Shown here piece after piece: positions 22,749 to 32,339 of a DNA stretch of 64,000 nucleotides (position 1 is its first letter; every line of letters begins with the position of its first letter). The notes under the pieces are model-generated. The model had not been told where the DNA came from. It made no database searches and worked only from the letters and a program-made list of their open reading frames with translations. Origin of the DNA: Lactarius indigo (Eukaryota; Basidiomycota; Agaricomycetes; Russulales; Russulaceae); assembly GCA_025766275.1 (NCBI GenBank), contig JAFKAC010000008.1, positions 1,798,001 to 1,862,000 on the forward strand, given 5' to 3'. A program made the position numbers and the translations under genes.

Positions 22749-23506
22749 ATTCTCTCAGAAGCAGAATTAAACGGAACTCACCGTACATGTAGGTCGCGAT
22801 CCCGGGCCACAGAAAGTCCAAACTCTCTCTTGAAGGATTTCGTATTTATAAAGCAAAAGGCAGAGCTGTACTACAATGTGTACCATGTAAAAATGTACCG
22901 TTTGCGTTTTAAAAGAAAGGTCGAGGTTCAACATCCCACAAGTTACAAGTATAAGAACCTGAGAGTGTTTACTGCCAAGAATCAGGCTGATCCGCATGTG
23001 CACGAGACTCGGAAGAGACACTCAGAGTACTACATGATGCGTCTCCTTTCTCCATTTTTACGTGCACACGCCACTGGGAATTTCGAGCTCGTCTGGTCCC
23101 TGTGACCATGGTCTCTCCCTCCGGACACGTCTGGGACGAACGTGTATGCTGGATTCTGGCCAATGATGTGGACTTGTGCTACTCTCTGCGTGAACTGCCC
23201 CGCTGGTAGGTAACCAAGATGAGCAAGGAAAGTACACAGAGTGCAGTAGAAAAAGACTGTGGCGAGCGAGGTTGGCTGGAACACAGAGAGTGCAGCAGAG
23301 CTAGGACGGTGCATCGGGCCAGAAGTTGGTCTAGGCAAGAAGGATAAGAGGGTACATTAAGTCCACACTATGGAACAAAGAATGTACCGAAAAAACATGC
23401 TTATGAGATCCTGGCTCTAGATACACTGGCAGTACAGCACAAAGGGTACAGCATCATGAGTCACAGTCGGCATGATAGAAGTCTATAGGTGGGGTAAAAT
23501 AAAGAG
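22749..23506. repeat. 3' flank of lipase 6
   Basis: Counterpart of 14883-15830. No gene recognised; it contains the same flank blocks in the same order. The end of the convergent RFARGLPPLPP gene reaches into its right side. Confidence 0.5.
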
Positions 23507-24852
23507 TCACACGGTTGGAGCGTGAAAGAATGGGAACGTGTGTAGTCTATTGCGATCACCATGGTAAAAAAAAGTCAAGTTCGGTTCGAAATGCCACCCG
23601 GCGAAACGTGCCTGCGGAGGGTAAAGATGGTCCACTAGAAAATGAAACCTGCCCGCTTCAGCAGCCGTCACGGGGATGTGTCTTGTACGAGGAAAATGTT
23701 CTGTGAAAGCAATGGTTAGCTGATATGGGTCAAACATGGCAAAGATGAGAAAATTCGTACAACTGGTATCTGCAACTGCACATTGTAGAGCGCCTGGGGG
23801 TTAGCGGTAAAGCTTAATACGTTCGACCCAGAATCGTAAATAAGTGTAGGCTGGACTTTGGTGGCATCTGTGTTGGTCCAGGTCGCTACAATAGAGCATG
23901 TCAGCCACATTCAACACGAGTTATGAGCCAGGGACCCAAGAGGCGGCAGGTATTCACCGTTAAGCGCTCCCGAGATCGTGTCTAGACTCCAGATCTCCGA
24001 ATCCGCTGCGAGAAGAGAGAAAATCAGTGCCCGAGCGGGACTCAGGATCTGGGGAAGGTCTTACGTCCAGCGTGAACGTTGATAAACTGGATGGTGCTTA
24101 TCCAATGGTCAGTGGTCTGAACCAGAGCGTGCGGGCCAAGTGATGAACCTACTTTGTATTTTGAGGTGACAAAATGTCCGTGCCAGATCCGCCGATATAA
24201 TACGGATCATTAAAGTCGGGATCCTGGAATCATATCGATCCGGAGTGAGAAAGCAGACCAAGGCAAGATGGATGGACGAAACCGCCAGATGCGATAGCAT
24301 ACCTGAGACAAAAGGTCCGAGCCCGAAAACTCCACAGTGAGGTCCGAGTAAGCTGGATTGGGATCGGCGTTAAGATTGAGTCCTATCCTGAAGCAAGATA
24401 TAAGGGACAGAATGTCGGAGGGTCACAAAGCGTACGCACGGGCCGCGATTCGGGTCATTTGAAACGTGGCCTAGTACGGCGCCGCCGTCAATCTGGCGTA
24501 CCTCAAGACGACCGGTGGTGCTAAGAAAACGGTGATGATGGGTGATTGAGGAAATAAGTCACATCCACTCAAAAAACGATCTACTCACGGCGACGAAGGC
24601 TGCTGCGAAACTTGCCTACGCTTCGCGGCTATCCTCATGACCTCCAGTCAGAAAGATGGATCGATTTCAAGGATGAGGCAAACTCTACGCACTTTCAGTC
24701 GGAGACCTCTTGACAGGAGGAAGGGGAGGGAGCCCCCTTGCAAAGCGCTGTGCATTCGTCTCGCGCTTGCCGAGAATAGCAGCCTCAACAGGTACAACGG
24801 TAGCCAAAAGTGCGACCGAAGCCGCAAGAAGTAGAAAGACGAATCTCTGCAT
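23507..24852 (-). CDS. Small secreted RFARGLPPLPP-family protein 1
   Basis: ATG is the complement of 24850-24852. Exon 1 encodes a signal peptide (MQRFVFLLLAASVALLATVV), then GKRETNAQRFARGLPPLPPV and KRSPTES. KR and KRS look like Kex2-type processing sites, which would release the PPLPP segment as a propeptide. Later exons encode GRLEV-VLGHVSNDPNRGP, IGLNLNADPNP-VEFSGSDLL, DPYYIGGSGTDILSPQN, DHWISTIQFINV, SEIWSLDTISGALN and ATWTNTDATKVQPTLIYDSGSNVLSF, a beta-rich domain. I know the motif as typical of agaricomycete secreted proteins of unknown function. One junction (about 24145-24180) could not be phased with canonical sites, and the C-terminus is uncertain: an in-frame stop at 23716 applies if the last intron (GTACG-CAG, near 23737-23780) is not used. 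Confidence 0.6.
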
Positions 24853-27463
24853 TATGAATGGACGTGTCGAGATGGACGGCACAAGGACGGCAGCAAGAGA
24901 AAGAGTGGACGCGAGGTTCAGCCTGGGAGAGACAGAAGCAGCATGTGCGGGCGTATTTATTCTGAAACTGGCAAATATTTTTAGTTTGCTTCACAGTTCT
25001 TCGGTACAGTACAGGAGCGGGTGCGCGCTAGCTTGACGACCTTTTTGCCTAGGCGCGATGGGGAGTGAGGCAGAGTTCCACCTCGCCAAGTGCTCGGTTA
25101 TCGCGATCTACTTCAGTTGGAGTCCCTCCGATCAAATCATTCTCACACTTTCCGGTGGCCGATCCTTGCTTGGACTACCTACGCATTACTCCCGTCTCTT
25201 GATGACGTGCCCTCCCGCGTTACACAACTTTTGTCCCTCATACGGAGCTGTGCGCGGGGTAGCGATGGGTGATACGGGCAAGCAGATACTTGAACAAGGA
25301 ATAACACGCGACTTCCGGCGGAGTCTCGCGAAAAGTATTTCCGATGCTTGGCCGTGACGCGTGACGTTTGACAGTATTCCCTAGACCTATTTTGATAAGG
25401 TCGACTGGAACGACAGCACTGGAGCGCCGACGAGGAAAGGACTAAAGGACGCCATCCTTCCAACACTGGCACGCCAACTCAGATGAGCCCGCCAAAACCC
25501 AAGCTTCCCAAAGCCGCGGGTGGTTGTTCTCCCTCATTGGCGTGGAAACATCGAACAAGACCATTTCACGGCGTCTCAGGCTGGCGAATGCTTGAGAATG
25601 TCCCATCCACCCCAGGACACCGCCTCAATTGCAAGTTGCCGTCAACCTCGAGTAGGCTTCTAGCGGTATCAAAATGGGGGTGATTCGCGTGGTATCTCAT
25701 AACTTGAACCATACTCTAATCACGATAGGTTGCGACTGGCCCACGTTGGTGGGAGTCGCAGTTGCGTCATGATTACTAAACGCTACGCTATACTTAGTGT
25801 AATTAAATATGTTGGCTTCCATCCCGCGGCTGACCATAATGCCAAGTGACGAACATATGAGGAAACCACGCGCGACCCGGCATATCCTCAGTTGGTAATG
25901 CAGCGGCCCTCCCCACCGAGGTTTTTCTTATCCTCTGGCCTTCGTCACCTAGAGCACGCGCTTGGAGCCATGTACTGTATCGGTGACCAGTATCAGGTAC
26001 CAACCTTCATGAGCGCTTTCATACCGCGCAGGAATATTCGATTATTTGACTACCCCATTTCATTCTGAGAGAAAAAGGGCGCCGCATTGCGCTAATAGTG
26101 GAATGTTGTAAAGCGATTGATGTACGGATTCTCTGACAGCGCAACGTGCACACCACGCCTTCGGGCGGCCGAAGCCCGACAAGAACACGAGCATGTCCGT
26201 TGGGTGCGGCAGGGGTAAAAACAAGAGACCGACCCACTTGGTTGTCAAGATGGTGCCGCCGCGGCCTCGGAACGAGCCACTCCGGGTCGCCTATGCGCCT
26301 TCTCTGGTTACAGTATTATCGTCCGAGCTCAGTGCACCGACCGACGCTGTCGATGGAGCTGGCCCTCTGAAAACACACTATGCCTGACGAACTGAGCGGG
26401 AGTGGGGTTTCGCTTGGTAGAGTCTATGAGAGACCCGCAGGAGGACACGTGTTACAGTAGCCTCTTAAATGGGCAATGCAGGGCGCGCGCACGATTGGCC
26501 CCGGCGAAAGGGTCTCATTTATCTACTTTCCACGGGGGTGCTTGACGATCTTGATCAGATAGCAGGGGGGCTGTTCGTACATTCCACCGGGGACAGGAAG
26601 TATAGTTCAGACTAACCCATGAATGAACCGACTCGAGAGGCTGACTACGCACTTCTTCAACATGAGGACGACACCTCTCGTGAGTCGTGTGGAGATGCGA
26701 TAATAAAGTGAAATCAGGTCCATGCTACTCTCCAGTGCATCTCATCGCCAGAGACCCACGTGCTAAAGCTCTAAAGGCCCACATGAATTCACACCACCAG
26801 TAAATCTTCGCATCATCGCCGACCCTGGATGGTAAGCGGCCTATATACGCCCTAATTTATCCTTCTAAGTTGGCAAGGCAAGAATAATAAGGACACACGT
26901 TCCATTTGGCGTTACGGCGCGACCCTGTTCCTCGGCCTTACTCATCCCCACTTCTCTCATCTGCCTCACGAATGGACGATCGCCACCCCTCCCTACTCCC
27001 CGAGGCCTACTAGGCCGCAAACCCGTGCCTCGTGCTTCATTTTCCCTCTTGTTCTTATTCACTTTCGGCCCTTGGTCCGAGTCTCCTCTCCTCTTCCTCT
27101 TTCCCCTCTGGACCCGAATCGTCTCCACCTTACGAACTCACATAGGACCTCAGCATCCTTGCAGCACTAGCACGCCATGCGCCTGGTTCCCCTGCCTGAT
27201 TTCCTATGTGTGTACTTTATCCCTCGCATTTCCGTTCTCAGGGACCTCAATGTAGTTCGCCCTTCGCACTCCCCAGAGTGCTGCACTGCCGCGTAGCCTT
27301 AGCAACTCAAGCACAACATGTCCCTATAGCAGGATCCAAATCGATAGACCCCTTCAACAAATACACAAGGTGCGGACTTAAAAGTTTACTAGTGGGGTTC
27401 ATAATTAAGTCAGAAAAAAAATGTTTTTAAAATTAGTTATGTCGCAAGAATCGGGTTATAAAA
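24853..27463. other. Gene-poor stretch
   Basis: 24853-25000 is the promoter of the minus-strand RFARGLPPLPP gene (GAATAAATACGCCCGCACATGC on minus, similar to AATAAATATATACGCCTGCACATGC before the 40.7 kb copy). From 25000 to 27460 no coding pattern, RNA gene or repeat was recognised. 27000-27260 is pyrimidine-rich on +. Confidence 0.4.
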
Positions 27464-28712
27464 TAGTTGTCCCAACATATCGCTCAGCAGCGTTGCCATC
27501 AAGGTTGCCATCCCCTCTCCCTTCCCTTCCGAAAACCCTCAACGATGGTCTGTTGTCACATATCCAGTGACCTGAAAGAGATGGCTCTTTCCATGTCTCT
27601 TCAAGGCGTTCGTGATTCGGATATCCGTGAATTCACACACATCAGCGAACAGTCACTCAAGCGGTTGCACAGCACCTATCGCAGGACTGGGAATGCGCTT
27701 CCTCCACCCCCAATCGACCCAGGTCGACCACGCATACTCTCTGCTATACAACTCAAGGTATGTTTATAACATCTCAGTCCCACGTCGTGTCTCACAGTAT
27801 GCAGTTTCTTTGCGATTGTGTGGCACGCTGGCCTGACGCTGCAATTGCTGAACTGCAGGCCGAACTTCGCGAAGCATGGGACATCGAGGTGTCACATCAG
27901 ACCATCGCGTGTTCACTCCATAGGGAAGGGTATACCATGAAAAGGGTGCGTTGTCGTTGTCTTGATTGAACTTGTCAGACTCACAATTTCAACAAAAAAA
28001 AAAAAAGGTCACACGTCCCGCTCTTGAACAAAACGAGCAAGACCGCGAGGAGTACAAGGCACTGGTCGCTGCCCATTACCGCCCGGATCAGCTCGTCTTT
28101 GCAGACGAGAGTCACTTCAATCGCCTCACTCTGAGGAGGCCGTATGCATGGTCGATACGTGGTGAGCGGGCTTGCCGCTACAAGTTTTTTCTCCATGGCA
28201 CCAAATATTCTATGTTGCCCGCACTCTCTTTGGACAGTATCCTACATCTTGAGGTGCTCGAGAATGCCATTACCGGTGATGATTTCCGACAATTCGTTCA
28301 AGGCCTCCTCCCACGCATGAACGAATGGCCGATGCCTAGATCGGTCCTCGTTGTTGACAATGCGACCATTCACAAAGTTGAAGGTATTCGCGAAATGGTC
28401 GAAGAATGTGGCGCACGGCTTTTGTATCTTCCTGCTTATTCACCTGACCTCAACCCAATCGAGCTAGCTTTTTCAACCATCAAGTCTTGGCTGCGCGCAA
28501 ACCGCAATCGTGTTAATGTGGAGCTTGAGTCTGAGGGTGGTAATGTTTACGACGTATTTTGGGAGGCGATTCATTCTATAACAGTCGAGGACGCAAAAGG
28601 CTGGTACAACCACTGCGGGTACCACGCCTGAATATTTTCGTATCTACATCACAATAATATACGGATAGTTTGGTGATCACTCAGGAGTTTGGGGACAAAG
28701 AATATACTGGAA
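27464..28712 (+). mobile_element. Tc1/mariner-type element
   Basis: Surrounds the transposase gene at 27545-28631. Possible short inverted ends are TTGTCCCAACA (27468-27478) and TTTGGGGACAAAG (28688-28700), near TA dinucleotides at 27464 and 28703. The match is imperfect and the ends are offset, so the limits are tentative. The element lacks long inverted repeats. Confidence 0.4.
27545..28631 (+). CDS. Tc1/mariner DD34E transposase
   Basis: Cut-and-paste transposase. Exons 27545-27757, 27805-27945 and 28008-28631 join in phase 0 at both GT-AG introns to give 325 aa without stops. The N-terminal part is a helix-turn-helix region (MALSMSLQGVRDSDI...LHSTYRRTG), followed by the PGRPRIL linker and a second helical region. 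The DDE_3 catalytic core follows: first Asp in FADESHFNR (about 28099), second Asp in LVVDNATIH (about 28355), and Glu in SPDLNPIELAF (about 28460). Thirty-four residues separate the second Asp from the Glu, hence DD34E. The second intron has a run of 15 As just before its acceptor. All three catalytic residues and the frame survive, so the element may be recently active. Confidence 0.8.
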
Positions 28713-28817
28713 TTGAATACCTATCTACCTGGTACGGGTGCGTCAAAACCACTGGGGAAAAAGCTACCGTCGAGTACATATAAACAGTGCGACCGGGTCC
28801 ATGGGAAAGAGCTGACA

Positions 28818-29110
28818 AATCAAACTTCCTGGGAGACGAACGACACCGCTGTATCCTCCTCGCTACCATCATCCTCCTCGCTACCATCATCCTCCTCGCT
28901 ACCATCACCCTCCTCGCTATTGTCGTCATCCCCGATGTTGTCACTCGCAGCTGTCGTCGTAAGCTCACTCTTCACTACCTCTGGCTTCATCTCCTCCACC
29001 TCATCACATACTTCTTCAGCATGTGTATCATTCAGCCATCGCAAAACCAACTTGTCGCTTTTGTCCTTGTGTTTGTCAGGTCGGCTTGCCTCTATGAGAC
29101 TGAGTGGCAC
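28818..29110 (-). pseudogene. Partial acidic ORF next to LTR remnant
   Basis: The minus strand is open from 29110 to 28820. It begins LSLIEASRPDKHKDKSDK and ends in an acidic tail of repeated DGSEED. The tail comes from an 18-bp tandem repeat (CCTCCTCGCTACCATCAT on +, about 28856-28915). It lies immediately inside the LTR-like sequence at 29117 in the orientation expected for a gag start, but no downstream gag is present. It may be the stump of a truncated retroelement; a chance open frame is also possible. Confidence 0.3.
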
Positions 29111-29116
29111 CAGTAT

Positions 29117-29621
29117 TGTTACACTTGTACTGGCGTAGTGTCCGACTTGGACGGTACTGTGGGAACACGATGCCCCAATTCGTCAGCCAACTTACGGGGG
29201 AGACAAGTACAGCCAAGGCGTCCCCTAGTCGACAAAGATACTAACAGCCTTCTATCAGACAGAAGTGCCGAGAGGCAAAGAATGGTAGAGAGGCGAGGAA
29301 AGGGGGGATGAGCAAACAGCCCAAAGGGGTGGCAAACAGCCCAGCTCAAAAGATAGAGGGAAAGCCGCAAACAGCAGGTACAATTCCACAAGATCTCAAG
29401 CTAGAGAATAGGGGATACAAGCTACCCTACTTATACTCTGGCTATCGTAAGGTTCAAACTCAGAGACCCTAATACAACGATCCTAGGGTGAGTAATCGTA
29501 CAGTAAGAGTGTCATCGGGAATGTGTAATCATCAGTCAGCATACAGTCAATCAACCAATCAGAACGAGGCATCAGTCATCTTTATCGTAACAGTGTAATC
29601 GTCTATGAGTCATCCGCAATC
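29117..29621 (-). mobile_element. Diverged Ty3/Gypsy-type LTR remnant
   Basis: Begins TGTTAC and contains GTCCGACTTGGAC at the same place as the LTRs at 31806 and 39106 (GTCCGACTTGGAC or GTCCAACTTGGAC). It also has a related CTACTTATACT stretch, ACCCTAATACAACGATCCTAGG, and many AGTCAT repeats like the right half of those LTRs. AGTAT occurs just before it (29112-29116) and at 29622-29626, which would frame 505 bp, but the proposed right end lacks the usual CA. On the minus strand the sequence just inside reads TGGTGCCACTCAG, a possible primer-binding site. Confidence 0.4.
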
Positions 29622-29741
29622 AGTATCAGTCATCAGGTACCAAACATCAGTCAGCCAGGCACAAGCTCATCTGGACTCTTCCGGTGCATTCTAGCCAGGT
29701 CACGTGCTGGGGTCACGTGACGGGCGACTTGGGTGTTGCCT

Positions 29742-31800
29742 TTATCTGGACCGATGGAACCTACAGTTCTGCGCATCATTGCAGAAGGTCCAGTGAACTC
29801 GTGGGCCGGGGCACTTATCTCTTGGTTTTTGGCTTATCTCAGCCTTTTCTTCGTCGTCCTCCTCTTCTTCATGTGATTGTGTCCTTCGTATTGCCGTTTG
29901 TCGAGGTCGAGGGGGCGAAACCGTAACAAGTATCCTGTCCACACAAAACGCGTGAAGACGGCAGGCACCATCATGGCCAAGGTTACCAAATGTGCCCAAA
30001 ATTTCGACTGGAAGTGAGTACACTTCCCATGCGTCCTGGTACTCCAATTCAACCAACTCCTCTGCAGCGTCCTTCAAGTTGACCATGGGGTTGTCTATGA
30101 GTGCACAGAGCTCCATGGTTGTCGGCAGCCTGCCCGAATGAAGGCAGTCAAGAAGGGGGATTATCCGTGAAATGTGCAGTGAGTGCGGAGGTCCTGGTGG
30201 AGCACTCAATGGCTTGTGCGACGCAAGTTTGCTACTGCAAGCAGGGCGCGATGGGCCTGGAGCGGACAATGGTGAGTCTGAAACAGCATAAGTTGTGTGT
30301 GTGGTCGGACTCCCAGCTTGCATCGAAGGTGTGATATTCATGGAAACGTGCACCTCTGGTGTGGCATGTGCCGTTCGGGGCTTCTTGGTCTGTGGGTGGT
30401 CAAACTTTTTTATATTCGGTCGTGTGTACTTTGTCGCTAGGTCGAGTGACTGTATTTCAGCAGTGAGTACCTCATCATGCCTGCGTAATTTTACCGCACT
30501 CACCATGTGTTTGGCCCACAGCGTCATCTTTTCATGGGTCATCTCGCGGTGTCCCCCCTTTGTATCTTCGCTTGATGGATCAATCCTGCAGTATGTTGGC
30601 ATTCCCGGCCTTGAATGCTCTTCACATCACAGATGTTGCTGCAGTTCGAGGAGGCAGTCGTTCTGTCGTTTCATTTCTGGTGTTAGCTCTGGGGGGATGT
30701 CATCTTCACGACGGCGTTTCCCCTGAGCTCTTGCACGACTGCGTGGCTTCACACGCGCTGCCTCGTGCTGCAGACATGCAAGGTAAGCTTATTTCTGTCT
30801 TCATCATTTGCCAGGTTACTGACCACATTCTTTATTTCCATCGATACGGCACACGTCTGTGCCAGCAGTATCCTACCTTGTAGCCGGGAAATCGTGTTTG
30901 CCCACTCAAGCTCGGAGCTAAGTTGCGTCATCACGCTACTGGGATCCCCATTGAACCAATATCCCAGCAGCACCTCACTGTGAGGCCTACTGATGCGCTG
31001 GAGCGCTTTGTCAAAGAAGTCGGGCCAAGCCATATCAGTTTGAGCCTCAAACACGTGCTTGATTCGGTTGTCCACTACCTCTACCTGAAATTGCCAAACT
31101 TGAAGGCGTCAGTTACCAACTTCTCAGAGCAGGTATGTGAAACATACCTCCGTCGCTGACTAGTTTGTTTGGGTAGGATCTCACTGGCCGTGTACCCATA
31201 CTTGGCGACATGGCAGCAATGCCCGCTTTCTCAACCCCATTGGCCCTCGTCGTGGGAACTCCCTGGTCAATAGGTCTATCAGTGGTATGGCCGTATTGAC
31301 TAGCTAATGGATTTGGCAATGGGGGGGTCGGCGGGGGAGCTGCAGTGTGATGACTGTAACCCCAAGGTAGGGGATAGGTGGCAGCACCATAGGGATGGAA
31401 CTGAGGGTGGGTCAGAGGGAACACTTGGTGGGGTGTCATGCCATTGGGGTGCATGTATGTTGGCGGTGGGTTCACTGCTAGACCGCTGATATCGTACTGA
31501 CTGGTTGGAAAGGGATGACCTCTTTCCAGCATTGGTACATGCGGAGGCTGTGACGGTGGTGGTGGAGGTGCCTGATGTGCCACTGGTGGCGGTGGTGTTG
31601 GCGTTGGCACAGGTGTTGCTGCAGGTGGATCTGGAGTAGGCCGTGACACATGCAAAGTTACCCTGCGTACACGAGATCCCCGCCGGGGCTGGTGGGTAGG
31701 TCCAGGAGTAGGGGCATGAGTACCATCTGTGGCATGCACAGTTGTGCGTCAACGACGAGTATGGGGCATCGGTGAGTGTCTCAATGGTCTTCATTGATGC
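29742..31800 (-). pseudogene. Decayed proline-rich fungal gene of unknown function
   Basis: Minus-strand pieces in order: a proline-rich N-terminal segment of about 200 residues (31739-31140); VEVVDNRIKHVFEAQTDMAW and an alpha-rich segment (31085-30790); a basic stretch followed by EDDIPPELTPEMKR (about 30715); KGGHREMTHEKMTLWAKHM (about 30560); a phase-0 intron and ATKYTRPNIKKFDHPQTKK (about 30440); then a C-terminal region with LIDNPMVNLKDAAEELVELE. I recognise this as a family common in agaricomycete genomes with no assigned function. It is judged inactive because a TGA at 30627-30629 interrupts the frame before CEEHSRPG, the first intron cannot be phased, and a retrotransposon sits about 60 bp before the first open segment, separating it from a TATA-like AGTATAAG at about 39620-39630. 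Confidence 0.55.
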
Positions 31801-31805
31801 CAACC
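31801..31805. repeat. Target site duplication, left
   Basis: CAACC directly before the left LTR; repeated as CAACC at 39611-39615. A 5-bp duplication is the normal footprint of a Ty3/Gypsy integrase. Confidence 0.9.
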
Positions 31806-32310
31806 TGTTACGCTCCACCGGCGTTAGTCCGACTTGGACTCTGAATAGGTGTAATCGACTTAGCGAAAAAGGGCAAATGGGGATCACGTGTCAACCCAAT
31901 GCGAGCTGAACAGGGGCACGCCGGCACACACTGCAGCAAAAGGATGAAGAAGATCTATCCCTTGGTGGATAGAGGCGGAAGTACACTCAGTTCAGAAACT
32001 AAGGCGAGAGACGAGTCAAGGTGGTGGATTGAAGAAGACCAAGATAGAGATCCTTGGTCCCCCAGAACAACTATTTATACAAGTACGTGCGGGCTTTAAA
32101 GCGCCGCTGAAACAGTAAGTAACCTATAGCGTAACTAGCTCGAACCCTAGTACCGCTATCCTAGGAATGAGTCATACATGAGTCACAATCACATGCGAAC
32201 TACTATGCTGACTGATAAGATGTAAGAGTCCATGACTAATACTAGTATCAGACCGTAGTCATAACCGGTCATGAGCCTTTCGTAACACGTAGTAAGTCCG
32301 TACCGTAACA
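31806..32310 (-). repeat. 3' LTR of the chromovirus
   Basis: 505 bp, begins TGTTACG and ends CGTAACA (7-bp inverted ends). On the minus strand it contains TATAAATA (complement of 32072-32079). The same 11-mer that faces the PBS in the 5' LTR is at 32035-32045. Confidence 0.92.
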
Positions 32311-32323
32311 TCACCCCCTTTTC
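32311..32323 (-). other. Polypurine tract
   Basis: On the minus strand GAAAAGGGGGTGA directly abuts the 3' LTR, as expected for the plus-strand DNA primer. Confidence 0.75.
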
Positions 32324-32339
32324 AGGAGTGAGGCCCACC

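Noticed and set aside
25880..25930. CCTCAGTTGGTAATGCAG, resembling a tRNA D-arm
   Set aside because: No acceptor, anticodon or T arm can be folded around it and there is no B box.
29684..30883. Several + strand frames of 70-140 codons
   Set aside because: Antisense shadows of the proline-rich gene on the minus strand.
31300..31887. 195-codon frame running from the LTR into the flanking gene
   Set aside because: A chimera made by the insertion: LTR sequence followed by an out-of-frame reading of the proline-rich gene.
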